From the NCBI GenBank assembly GCA_003833135.1, contig QZLH01000289.1:27220-86388 (forward strand): 59,169 bases of DNA, in the 5' to 3' direction. The notes beneath the pieces are model-generated. The model saw nothing but the letters and a program-made list of their open reading frames with translations, had not been told where the DNA came from and ran no database searches. The position numbers and the translations under genes were made by a program. This DNA comes from Oehlia diaphana (Eukaryota > Glomeromycota > Glomeromycetes > Glomerales > Glomeraceae). This document shows positions 47,182 to 58,793 of this stretch, piece after piece. Each line of letters begins with the position of its first letter. Position 1 is the stretch's first letter.

Positions 47182-48350
47182 ATGAAATCGGTTTACATAT
47201 TTCGTGATTTTCGTCAAACTTATTTTAAGGGAAGACTACAACCGCACTATTCAGAAATCGGCTCTAAAACAACTTCTATCGCCAAACTCAAAAATTATCC
47301 AACGAATTACTTTTGTTAACAGAGTACTGCATGCAAATCTCACGATACGAATTCCTTGGTGTGAGAATTTTTTTATTATAATGAATTTATTTATGATAAT
47401 TAAAGCAGTGTCTCTTGTTGCCAAAGGTTTAACATCGTTTATACAAGGTCGGCTACAATAAATGGAGTTCATTCCATCAGTATTTCTTTAGAAAATTGGG
47501 CGTTATCACCACAATGTACTGTGTATTAGGGATTTATTAATTAGAACAACCTTTCTAATTCATCTAATGGAAAAATTTACGTGTGTATTTATGAATTGAC
47601 GCATCTTATGAATGGATTTTATATCAATATTATTTCAAATATGAATCATTTATTTCTAAATTTTTAGTATATGAATATTAACCATTCATTCTTTCCACCT
47701 ATGATGTCAGATTGGGCTATCAAAGATCTTTTAATCAAGTACGCATTTATGGCGTGATTATTGAACAAAAAAAGAAAATAGATCAAGAAATTTTAATAGT
47801 CTTGCTGTCTTAGACAATGTTAGCTGTTTATCAACGACTTTATCAATGGGAATCAAACTTATACAGAATATATGAACCTATTGTAACATTGCTCTACGGT
47901 AAAAGTGATTATAATTGTTCATTAATTTACAAATGTACTTTGTAAATATTTATCAAACGCCACATTAATTGTTTCTCTTTATTCTCCTATTTTAATAAAG
48001 GTTCAGTAACGACCGTAATCAATATCAAAATGGATCTCATAATTGGAAGTGCACATTGCTAACATAACTGTGATGTGTACGATTAATCACTTCTTGCCGA
48101 AGTTATTAGGTAAGCATTGTTTATTTGATAAGTGGAATCGAGGTTCATGATAGAGAAAGAAAATATTATTATTATTATTATTCAACACAATTATTGATCT
48201 TTATTTCCCTTTAGTATATCAAAGCCCGCGTGCTAATAGGTATACCAATTTTCTTGCACCAAAAGATTATGGAGGTCCACAGCATATTTACATTTATAAA
48301 AAATATCATTGGACAGATAGAAAATAAAGAGCAGGATTCCTTTTGGGGTA
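47182..48350 (+). pseudogene. Decayed multi-exon gene, unknown family
   Basis: A single plus-strand frame from ATG 47182 keeps protein-like composition for 191 codons despite several stops (TAA, TGA, TAG). It includes TYFKGRLQPHYSEIGSKTT, GVHSISISLENWALSPQCTV, GKIYVCIYELTHLMNGFYI and SFFPPMMSDWAIKDLLIKYA, to TGA at 47755. The +1 frame then continues (LAVYQRLYQWESNLYRIYEP) to a GTAAAA donor near 47900. Exon-like blocks at about 48002-48111 (SVTTVINIKMDLIIGSAHC) and 48213-48348 (QSPRANRYTNFLAPKDYGGP, to a GTACGT donor) follow. No family recognised. Clearly a nonfunctional gene copy. Confidence 0.5.
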
Positions 48351-51300
48351 CGTGATTTTTTTCGTTGGCTTTTTTTTTTTGAAACAAGTTCCTAAAATAA
48401 AAGGGTGGAAGAAATTTAAACATGGGATTTACGGTAACGAAACTTTTCTAATATTTCCTTATACAATATTCTTTCTTTTTCACGATTCTTTATCTAAATT
48501 AAACGTTCAATCTCTAGCTTCAAGATTTTCCTTCAAAAAAAAAAAAGAATCAATAGTATAGTAGATATCTAAAGAAGAAAACGAAGTTAGCAAACAAAAA
48601 AAACAGAAATAATGATGATGATGAAAAAGCAACAAATAATAATAAAATTTACCTCTAGAAGAACATGTGAAACCGATCAAGTATCTTCACAAGAAATAGC
48701 CACATTACGTGATGAAGAATCATGAGGTATATACTAACAAGTTCGCGCTATCCCAAACATCCAACATTTGGTTAGAAGTAATATTTCATCCGATATATAA
48801 TTAAAATAAGTAACATGCTCCCAATTGCCCTATCATGCATGAAATACAAAATTAAATAAAGTTTTGTGATGTAATTCAAATTTCTTCTCTATTTAATATA
48901 TTTAATATTTTTGTTCTATACACGATGATTTTCAGAATTTGTTTGATTAGTTATCTAAGAATAAAAAAGTTGGTTGATAAAACATATAAAATATCAGATA
49001 TACAGTATATAATAAATTTAATCAATATAAATCTTTTAAAAAATATAACCATATATTTATTAAGTTCATCTTAATAACTTATTATAAAAGTATAAACTAT
49101 ATATTAATTTATATTAATTGTTATCATTGGTAATTTTCACCAATCCTGATTTCTTAAATTTAATAAGATTTATAGTTATTTTATATGCGAATTTACAAGA
49201 AAAAAATTTCTAAAGTTAAAAAGGCTATTTTTCAGATAATTTTTTTTTAAAAAAATATGCAAAATTTTGATTTTTTAATTTTTTACTTTTTAATAAAATT
49301 TTTTTTAATAAAAATTTCAAAATTTTATTATAGTTATCATTAAATTAATAGGATTCTGAAAAATATATATAAAGGTAAAATCCAGTTAAAAAAAATTACT
49401 ATTAAATTTTAATATTTCAATACCAATTACTTTTTTAAAAAATACTAAAAAAAAAAGATTCATATAATTTTTTAAATTTATTCTGAATATTATCAGATTT
49501 ATTAATTTAAGAATTTTCTAATTTTAATTTTTAGTTGAAATTAAATGGTAATAACTATAAATACTGGTAAAATTTAGAATATCTATTTATATATATAATT
49601 TATATAAAAATTTATAAAATTAAAAACTTATTATTTGAATTAGTTAAAATAATTTTAAAAAAAAATACAATAATACTAAATAGTTTTGATTTTTGAATAA
49701 TTTAAAATTTTTTTATTATAAAAAATTTATTTTTTATATTCTTATTAAATATTATATTAAAATAGCTTTATTTAAGTATAAAAAAATAATTTTTATTTAA
49801 TTAAAATAATGAAAAATTAATAAATAAAAAAAAATTAAAAATTAGCATTATTATAAGTATTATATTTATATTTATAAAAATCTATTTAATTAAAATAATA
49901 ATAATTTAAATAAATATTATTATAAAAAATATATTTTTTTTATATAAAAATTTATATAGGTCATAATTAAAATTATTTTTTATATTAAAATTTAAAAAAT
50001 TATTTGCAAATTTCTTAATATTTAAATTCAGTAATTCAATTTTAATGATTTTTTTTTAAAACTATAAGAATTAATAAAAATTATAAAATAAAAAAAAAAT
50101 TTATTAAAATTAAATTATTAAATGCTAAAAAAATATATTTAAATTTTTTTAAGAAAATGGGTTAAATATATTTTAAAGATATTTAAAATTTTATTATAAC
50201 TAATTTTTTATAAAATATATTATATTAATCAATATTATAATTATATAAATTGTATTTTTTATTTGTTATCTTAATTTTTTATTTATATTATTAGTAATTA
50301 TCTAAGCTAATTCTATTAGTATAATAATTATATTTCGTTTTGCAATATTTAATTTTGTAATATATATTTTACATATATTTTTTTTATTTTTTTTTTTTAT
50401 ACTTAAAAATAGCAGTATATATAGAAAATAGAAAGAACTACAAAGAGACTACAGTGCATACAACCTAGTCTCAACAAAAAAATTTTTAAGCGGCCAAATT
50501 TTTTATATTATGTAATACTTAATCCTGTAATTTTATTGGTCAGATTTATTTAATTTAAGTTATAATTCTTAATTCTAGTTAGAATTATACATAATTTTAG
50601 CCAAATTTACATAGTTAATAATTAAATGAAAGTAATTTTAGCCAAATTTACATATAACTCTAGTCAGAATAAAATGGCCAAATATTTAATTTAATAGTAA
50701 AATATTTCAACTTTGAATTGCTACTACTTTATTAAAAAATACTTTACAGAAAATTTAAAAACATAGTTTAATTAAGCTTAATCTGGTTTATCATTGTACG
50801 TTTATACTTCATGTTTATCTTTTTTTTTGAATGAATAGTAGTGATTTAAATTTTATCAAATTTAATTGCTGAGACTAAGTTGTATGCACTGTACAATTAA
50901 ACATAACTAATGGTACCCTATTTGCTAATACAATGGAAGTATATCCTATGAGTCCATATATTTTTATGATTTCAAAATTTTTTTGTTTACAATATTTGCA
51001 ATATAAAAGAAATTAATATTAATTAAATCTTTTTTTAGTTATTTTTAAAAGTGTTGAATAATTTTAATTTTAATAATTAGTATAATTTATTTAAAAAATA
51101 TATATTATAGTATTATGTATTAATTATAAATATAAGTAATTTAAATTGATTAAAAATTTCTTTTAAGTATAATATATTACTATATATAATAAATTATTTT
51201 AATTTTTATTTTATAAAAAAATTATATAATATAGATAAAAAAATATAAAAAAATTGCAATTTGCATTTATTAATATTTAATTTAATAAAATATTTATAAA

Positions 51301-52092
51301 GTAATTTAGTTATAATATTAAAAAAAATGGCCTGTAAGTATTTAAATAAAAGTTTATAAATAAATATTTAGAATTCTAAAAAAGCCTTATATTATAGTTT
51401 AACAAAAAAAAAAAAAAAAATTTACTATTAGTTTTTATTTTTTTAGAGCTATGGTGGCTGTCATCTATAACCACACTAATATTATGTGACTTCAAATTTT
51501 TATAAATTGTAAATTAAATAGTAAAAAGAAAAAACTAAACTGATGAAATGATAGAGCAACATGTACTGAACATTTCTATCAGATTATTTTATAGAATTTA
51601 ATAAGACTTTTAATTAATATTATGGGTTAAAGTTGGATAATTCTATTAAGTAATAATAAAATTTTGGACTAGTTTTCATGTAATTTTTAAATTCCATGGA
51701 AATCCACAAGAATTACATGTAATATGTCAAAAAAAAAAATTTTACCGCTCACGCGGTAATTAATATTTTAACAAAGTACTTTAAAAAATAAGTTACACAA
51801 TATAAATAAATAAAATTTTAAATTTCAGATTATTGTTTGCGTCTTTAATATTATAAAAGAAAAATAATTTGTAATGATTTTTATAGCGGAATAGTACTTT
51901 AAACATTTCGCCATCATAAAGAAAGAAGAAATAAGACGGAGCTTAATTTATATATATGCAAAAGCGCGTGAAAACCAGAAGTGTAGTACTTAATTATCAA
52001 ATCTGCCAATCAGCAATTGCCCCATTTAGATTAAATGAAGTAATAAAAAAAAATTGTCAGTTAACAGTATTTTCATTCTTATTCTGCCAAAA
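48351..52092. other. Extremely AT-rich block upstream of SRP receptor
   Basis: From about 48.85 to 51.9 kb the sequence is nearly all A and T with no coding frame apart from the embedded MITE (50452-50891). The last ~200 bases before 52093 are of ordinary composition and should contain the SRP-receptor promoter. Confidence 0.7.
50452..50891. mobile_element. Mariner-like MITE with TA target duplication
   Basis: Inverted ends CAGTGCATACAACCTAGTCT (from 50452) and AGACTAAGTTGTATGCACTG (to 50891) match except for one base over 20, and continue imperfectly (CAACAA / TTGCTG). TA dinucleotides flank both sides (50450-50451, 50892-50893), as in Tc1/mariner insertions. The element is 440 bases with no coding frame, and carries a repeated TTTTAGCCAAATTTACATA phrase inside. 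Confidence 0.85.
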
Positions 52093-55000
52093 ATGCTTGA
52101 TTTCTTTACAATTCTAACGAAAGGTGGAATTGTTCTTTGGTCTAAATCTTTTACTCGTATTACTTCGTCCCCGGTTAATTCTTTAATTGGAGATGTATTA
52201 ATTGAAGAAAGGGCTGGAGAAAATAGCTATACTAAAGATTCTTATAGCTTAAAATGGACATTCGCAAATGAACTAGATCTTATTTTTGTGGTAAATGTCT
52301 AATAAAGTGAGTTGACTTAGTGAGTTTGTCAACTACGGCTCCTTAGTGTTTTTATTATATATATATTTATATATATATTGATACTTAAATTTATTATAAC
52401 GAATATTTATTTAACTAGGCTGCTTATCAAAAAATTCTTCAACTTGCATATATTGAAGAACTTCTTGCTACTGTCAAGAAATTCTTTTGTGATAAATTTG
52501 CCAATCTTATTAAAGACTCTGGTAAACTTCACAAATTCGATTTTGATGAGGATTTTGACGCAATATTAAATAAAATCGAAGAAAAGGATTCCAAGGTTTA
52601 AAATATTCTTTAATATTGTTAAATTCTAAAATGTGGATAATTATTAATCTAATTATTTAGTTTATTATTTTTTTAGAGTCATGAGAAGTTATCTAAACCA
52701 CGACCATTTGAAAAAACTAAAAAATTTAAAGAAACTGCAGAAGGATCGAAAAAACTTAGTTAGTAAATTTAAAATAATATTATCTTATCGGTTTATTTTT
52801 TTAAGGGATAAATTTTTATGATAAAAATAATCTTCTTTATTCAGGCGTGAGTGACATATCAAAACCTCCTACGAACCCAATTATCAGTGAAGATGAAATT
52901 GCTCGTAATATTGAAGAACTTCATCGACATAAAGGAAAGCGTGGACGTGGTGGACGAAAACAGTCTGGAACTGGTAGACCTAATGTTTCATCAGAGTAAG
53001 TATAAGAGCAAAAACGGATTTATTTTAAAAAAGCTTATTTTGATTTATAATTGTTTATTATATAATAAAGCGAAAAGAAGCAAGCTAGAAAGAAAACAAT
53101 GCGTGTATGGGATGATAAAGTGTCAAAAACAGAAATGGAAAGTTTGGATTATAGTGGAGATAAGGGTGATAGTGATAAATCGTCATCAGTAGATCCACAA
53201 AATTTGGTTGACCAAAATCAATTGGGTCAGTTTCAGGATGGGTATTATGAAGTACAAGATATAGGTCAAGATGACGACGAGGATGAATTTGAAGAGGATG
53301 ATTATGATGAAACAAACGACACTTCAGTCGAAAATAATAGCGGATCTAGCATATTGTCATTTTTTAAAAATATTACCGGACAGAAAGAAATTACAGAACA
53401 GGATCTTGTTCCAGTATTAGCGAAAATGAAGGAACATTTAATTAAAAAAAATGTTGCAGCTGATATTGCAGCTCATTTATGTGATTCCGTTGCAAGAAAT
53501 CTTGTAGGACAAAAGACCGGAAGTTTTAAGAGTACGTGATTAGTATGTTTATGTTTTGAATAAATTTTATTAAGTTTCTTCATTAAATTAATCAAAATCA
53601 ACTCAAAAAAGGCATTCAGTCAACTGTGAAACAATCCATGGAGATGTCATTGAAACGTATACTCACACCAAAGACATCAGTTGATTTGCTGCGTGATATT
53701 GCGCAAGCTCAGTCCAATTCACGTCCTTATTCGATTTGCTTTATTGGAGTAAACGGTGGGTTAAATTTGTAAGATAAATAATTAAAATAATGATATGCTC
53801 ATACACTTATAATTTATATAGGTGTTGGTAAATGTTTTGCAAAGGGAACCAAAATTTTAATGTATGATGGTACACAACAAAATGTCGAAGAGCTCAATGT
53901 GGGAAATCAAATTATGGGAGATGATGATAATCCGAGAACTATTCAGTCTACTACGAAAGGTGAAGGCATAATGTACCGTATTATCCCGAATGATAAGGGT
54001 CCAGCAAAATTTTTCGAATGTAACGATCAACATATTCTTGTACTTAAATTTGCTGCTGAACCATACATGCGAAGTGAAGAAATTCCCATCATAAATCGTA
54101 GTCCAAGGATTCGCCTCTTTTGGTATGAATATGACGCACAGAATAATATGATCGTTAAAAAGAATGATTCTTTCTATTACGGTCCTGGCGAAGATTATCC
54201 TAAAAAAGAGGTAGCCAAGAGAGCAGCGATACGAGAAATGGCGAGAAGACCCAATCTTGTATCATCAGATTTCATTTGGGAGATACCAATTAAAGATTTC
54301 TTGACTGCGTCGGATGAAGTACAACGAAGTTGTCTTATGTTTAAGCCAAATCAAGTTATTTTTAAATCGGTACAAGGAAGATTTCGCGTTATTTTAAGCA
54401 AAATTCTTGGAGTCAACCCTACTAATTCTCAAATTTCGGCTGCTTCATGGCTTGTTGGTGCTTGGATCGGTGGTGGAATTGTAAAATCACCTATTATTTA
54501 TGTTAATGAAAATGAAAAGGAGATTTTAAGAGCTATAGAGCAATACAGTGAAATGTTGAATTGGAGATATATGAAAGAATTACATAAAGCTAAATTAGAT
54601 GATTCAGAATGGAAAATTTCATTTATGAGCGATTATGATATTGAAAACGGGTTCTATGTCCTTCTTCAAACGTTGGATATTTTGGACACTAAAAAAGTGC
54701 CACCAGTTATTATGACTGATGAACTTGATCAGGTTTGATTAATTTTGCTTTGATGTAATAATTAATTCGTTCAAGAGAAAAATTTGTGAATTAACTTTTT
54801 TTTTAATTCGAATAGGTTCGCTTGCCTCTACTCGCTGGAATTTTAGACATTAATAGCCATTTGCTAGAAGAGAACAGAATTTACAGATATGTTTACCGGT
54901 CTCTTCACGAGCGATGTGAACAAATCTGTAATCTGGCAAATTTATCAGGGTTTTATTCTACAAACATAGTTGCAAACATGAAAGAGTGTTCAGATAATAT

Positions 55001-56130
55001 AACAACCCCATCTTGTACGATTATCAGTGGCAATAAGTTAGAAAAACTTCCTTTAGTTGTCTCACGTAAGAAAGTATTCAGAAATCGTGATCATCGCAAA
55101 TTTAATCGCGATATGGTATGGGGATTTAAAGTAGAAAAAGTTGGCCTTGGGTCATATTATGGGTTCAAGGTTGATAAAAACGAGCGTATTTTACTAGCAG
55201 ATTTGACAGTGAGTCATAATGTGAGTCTTATTTAATCTATCTATTTACTTATTTTATTTTTTTTTAGAAAAGCAAATGCTTTTTTTTTTTGATTAATTAT
55301 TAATTAATTATATATATCCTCTCTTATTAGTCCACAAATTTATCAAAGACTTGTTTTTGGTTATTACAAAACGGATTAAAGGTCCTTATTGCAGCATGTG
55401 ATACTTTTAGATCAGGTGCCGTAGAACAATTAAGAGTACATGTTAGGAATTTGAATGCTTTAGGTCAAAATTCAAATGTTGAATTATATGAACGTGGATA
55501 TGGAAAAGATGCTGCTGGGATAGCAAAGGATGCTATTAATTACGGTATGTATAAAATTGACTGCGGTGGAGACTTGTTGTTGACATATTTTTACATTTTT
55601 AGCCAAAATAAACAAATTTGATGTTGTATTGATCGATACGGCGGGACGTATGCAGGACAACGAACCATTAATGCGAGCGTTAGCTAAGGTATGATACTGA
55701 TCGTATATATTTTACGCGATCTTTTTGAACTAATTTAATTTACACTATTAGTTGGTTTCGGTAAATAATCCCGACAAGATTATATTCGTCGGTGAAGCAT
55801 TAGTTGGCAATGAAGCCGTTGATCAACTCACGAAATTTAATCAAGCTTTGAAAGATTTTTCAGGGTTACAAGATCCAAGACATATAGATGGAATGATTTT
55901 GACGAAATTTGATACAGTTGATGATAAGGTTTGGCGGAAATGATATTAAAGACTATCATATGGTAATCAAACACCAATCTAATATTTTTTATTTGGAACA
56001 GGTTGGGGCAGCCTTATCAATGACTTATACAACCGGACAACCGATTTTATTCGTTGGAACCGGTCAAACGTATACAGACTTAAAGAACATGAGAGTTGGA
56101 CATATTATTCACTCTCTTCTTAAAGAATGA
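52093..56130 (+). CDS. SRP101: SRP receptor alpha subunit with in-frame intein
   Basis: Twelve exons: 52093-52290, 52419-52595, 52677-52758, 52845-52995, 53071-53531, 53612-53755, 53822-54732, 54816-55220, 55331-55544, 55603-55688, 55752-55928 and 56002-56130. Phases agree and give a 1044-residue precursor. Removing the 435-residue intein leaves 609, near the usual ~600-640. The SRX domain opens [16 protein letters not shown]; a charged linker follows, then the NG domain: [27 protein letters not shown] / STNLSK (P-loop, split by the intein after Lys408), [64 protein letters not shown] and [11 protein letters not shown]. It is the GTPase of the ER membrane SRP receptor that takes ribosome-nascent chain complexes from SRP. 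An upstream in-frame TTG is not needed. Confidence 0.95.
53833..55220 (+). mobile_element. Intein (435 aa) in SRP-receptor P-loop
   Basis: Starts at Cys (TGT 53833) with block [14 protein letters not shown]. Block B is [12 protein letters not shown] with its His at intein residue 67 (the usual Thr three places before is Asn). Dodecapeptide endonuclease motifs are [10 protein letters not shown] (206-215) and [10 protein letters not shown] (305-314). Block F is [15 protein letters not shown] and block G is [10 protein letters not shown], ending at Asn 435. The next extein residue is Ser (55331). This is a class 1 Hint intein with all main splicing residues. Both LAGLIDADG motifs lack the catalytic Asp (Gly and Asn instead), so homing activity is probably lost. 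A spliceosomal intron (54733-54815) interrupts it; another (55221-55330) sits exactly between Asn and the +1 Ser. Confidence 0.93.
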
Positions 56131-57179
56131 AATTTGAGGCTCACAAGTCAGTCTGATTTAATGATGAACGTGGTGAACGCTTTGAACATTTAATATTTAA
56201 TCAAAAATCAAATTATTATTAGTAAGAAATTTTTTTTAATTTAATTTTTATTTATTTAAAAATTTGGGGAACTGAGAAAATCAATAATTATTTTATTTTA
56301 TTTTATATGTTTTTATTAATTGATCATTATTAATTTAACATCATTTCTGATCAAAATCAATGGTTTAATGATAGAGAATACATGTCAGAGAGAATACGCG
56401 TGATAGAGTGAACACTTGTGATAGAAGAATATGTATAGTAATGAGAATACGAATGTAGAGAATGTAGTACGTGTATAGAGAATACTTGCTGAATAAAAAA
56501 ACATAAAAAAAGAACTATAATAATAAATAAAAATCAAAAATCAAAATCAAAATCAATCAGATCAAATCTAATAATCATTTCTCATTATTCAAGTTATTAG
56601 TAATTGAGGCCTTGAAACGTGTATTTTTTTAATTTAGTTTAGTTGTCTTTCCGCCGTCATAAAGAAAGCACTTTGAATCTTCAATAATTCAGAATTTCAT
56701 ATACTAGAAACTTAAGTTAAATTCATTGCTATTTGAATATTTATATACAACCTGAATTTGTAACAATAATGAATAAAATATATGTTTATTAAATAACAAT
56801 TCATTTACAAATATAATTTAGTGGATTCTATATTAAAAAATAATAATATAACATGAAATAAATAAAAAATAAACAAACTAGTTCGTTTTCTGGTAATGGT
56901 AATTTGACCCTGTATGAACCCTCCTATATGAAACACAATATATGCGGATCAAGAAGGCAATATGTTAGTTATTGTGTAAAATAAATAAAATAAACAGACC
57001 ACCTTCATAGAAGGCGGTGGCACTTAAGTTAACTTTATCATCATATTCCTCTCATCGTGAGACGTGCTAATTGGTAATACCTCTGCAAAGCTTCTATACC
57101 TCCAGAAAGGGATATAGAGTATAAAATGATCTGCTTACAGTAAGATATTGTAGAAATGTCTCCATCGCCATTATACAGT
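56131..57179. other. Intergenic, downstream of SRP receptor
   Basis: 3' region followed by short repeats built on agagaatac / gatagag (56370-56490). No gene. Confidence 0.5.
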
Positions 57180-57660
57180 ACAAAGCTGTATCGTAATTTC
57201 TGATATCGATTTAAAAGACCGAACTATAATTTCTGGTAACGGTCCTGTCCCGCGCAGTTGACACAACGTACATCCTTTTAAATTTCCGCGCCGAACTGTA
57301 GGATTAGGCCAGACCCCATAATTTCTGGAAGCGGATTGGGCACAGCGTATATCATTTTAAATCTCCGCGCATATGATTGAAAGTAGATAGGCATAATATT
57401 TCATAATGACTCTTTCCGATAATGGTTACCGTAATTTCTGACTACGGATTAGGTCTGAACTTGTAATATCTTTTCTCTTTACTTTTACATTTTTTTTTTT
57501 TTTTTGGTTTTTTTTCATTTCACCTTTATAAAACCACTTTACAAAAGTTTCCTACAGGACCGAATTACCGTAATTTCTGGTAACGGTCTTGTTTCACTTT
57601 AAATTTCTGCGCGTGTGATTGAAAGTAAATAGGCGTGATATTTCATAATGGTTATATCTG
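57180..57660. repeat. Imperfect repeat cluster around ATTTCTGGTAACGG
   Basis: Phrases (c)cgtaatttct(g)gtaacggt, tttaaatttccgcgc and gattgaaagta(g/a)ataggc(a/g)t(a/g)atatttcataatg recur two to five times in the same orientation. The units differ by insertions, including a poly-T tract at about 57490. Confidence 0.65.
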
Positions 57661-58131
57661 CATATGGCTTCATATGTTGCGCACAAACTTTGTTGAATAA
57701 TGTGCGCTTTGTACACATAAAGATAATCTGAATTTCAACAGGGGCCAAAGTATTAAATGTTTCTTTTAAAATATATATTCACATAATAATTATTGATTTG
57801 GCGAAGGTGCGGTTGTTAAGGGTTTGAGATAATGAGGTTTTGAGAGGTTCATAAGGTTCTTGAAGTATTGTAATGTGAGGTTCAGAGGTTCGTGAGTTTT
57901 TTATGAGGCTCGTGTAGTTTTGTAAGGTAGGTTTGTGAAGGTGAAAGAAACAATAAAAATTTTTTTTTTGGGGTTAAAAAGAAAGCAATGAAAACGAAAA
58001 AAAATAAACTCCTGGATCATGATTTTATAGGATTTTATAATTGATGGCACGACACGTCTAAAAATAGTAAAATAATTAAAAAACGCGTCCACCTTTTGGA
58101 AATGATCAACAAATCAACAATTTTTTGCCTA
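57661..58131. repeat. Degenerate GAGGTTC(G/A)TGAG-type repeats, then spacer
   Basis: From about 57800 to 57940 short G/T-rich phrases (gaggttttgag, gaggttcataaggttc, gaggttcagaggttcgtgag, gaggctcgtgtag) repeat irregularly. The rest is AT-rich. Confidence 0.5.
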
Positions 58132-58450
58132 CAGTCAACTCAGTCAACTCTTATAACGAATTTTGATAAAACGACAATATAACGGATCTTCAGTGTGGTA
58201 CAGATTTTAAAATATGAAAAAAATCTCATTATACCGAATTTACTAATTAAATGCCGTATACCGTTTAACGAAGTAAATTTTATAAACCGTATATGAAAAA
58301 GGTCCCTTTTAATAACGAATTTTCTTTTATAACGAATTTTTTTTCAATATAACGAAGATATTTTGTGTAACTTCGTTTTTGCATTATACAATATACCAAA
58401 ATTTTCCGGATAATACCAGATTTTCCCGTCATATTAACATAACGAGGCGT
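58132..58450. mobile_element. Possible pogo/Tc1-like element end
   Basis: A TA is followed by CAGTCAACTCAGTCAACTC, then TTATAACGAATTTTGATAA and many ATAACGAA phrases to about 58450. CAGT starts with nearby TATAACGA are typical of pogo-like DNA transposon ends. No matching inverted end is found in the window, so this is tentative. Confidence 0.3.
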
Positions 58451-58581
58451 CGAGGCCTGATCAGCTCGGAGTATTTCTTCACCCCTTTTTTTTGTGTGCC
58501 ACCAGGTTCATGGCGCGGCAATTTTCAAAAATAAGGCATTAAGGATTTTTTCTTTAGTATAAACTTACCGTATAATGTAGT

Positions 58582-58793
58582 TGTAATTTCACCTGCTCTG
58601 CAAGTTTACTTAGGATTCGGAAGAAAGTTTTGAAATGTCAATTTTGACTTTGCATATAGATGATTGATTTTACCGTCTTTGCTGATCATTTTTAAAATTA
58701 GCGAAAAAAAAAAATTTTGTCAAATAAGTTGATAACGATATTTAAAACTGCCTTCTTCGCTTTAAATAAACTTGCAGAGCAGCAAAAATTACA
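58582..58793. repeat. Foldback repeat (212 bases)
   Basis: The arm TGTAATTTCACCTGCTCTGCAAGTTTA (58582-58608) is inverted at 58767-58793 with a few mismatches (TAAACTTGCAGAGCAGCAAAAATTACA). The interior is non-coding. Confidence 0.75.

Noticed and set aside
53833..55220. Misassembled or contaminating bacterial intein
   Set aside because: The frame joins the host exons through fungal-type introns, one of them inside the intein, and the base composition matches the flanking exons.
57180..57660. CRISPR-like array
   Set aside because: Units are irregular in length with no constant repeat/unique spacer pattern, and the sequence is eukaryotic.
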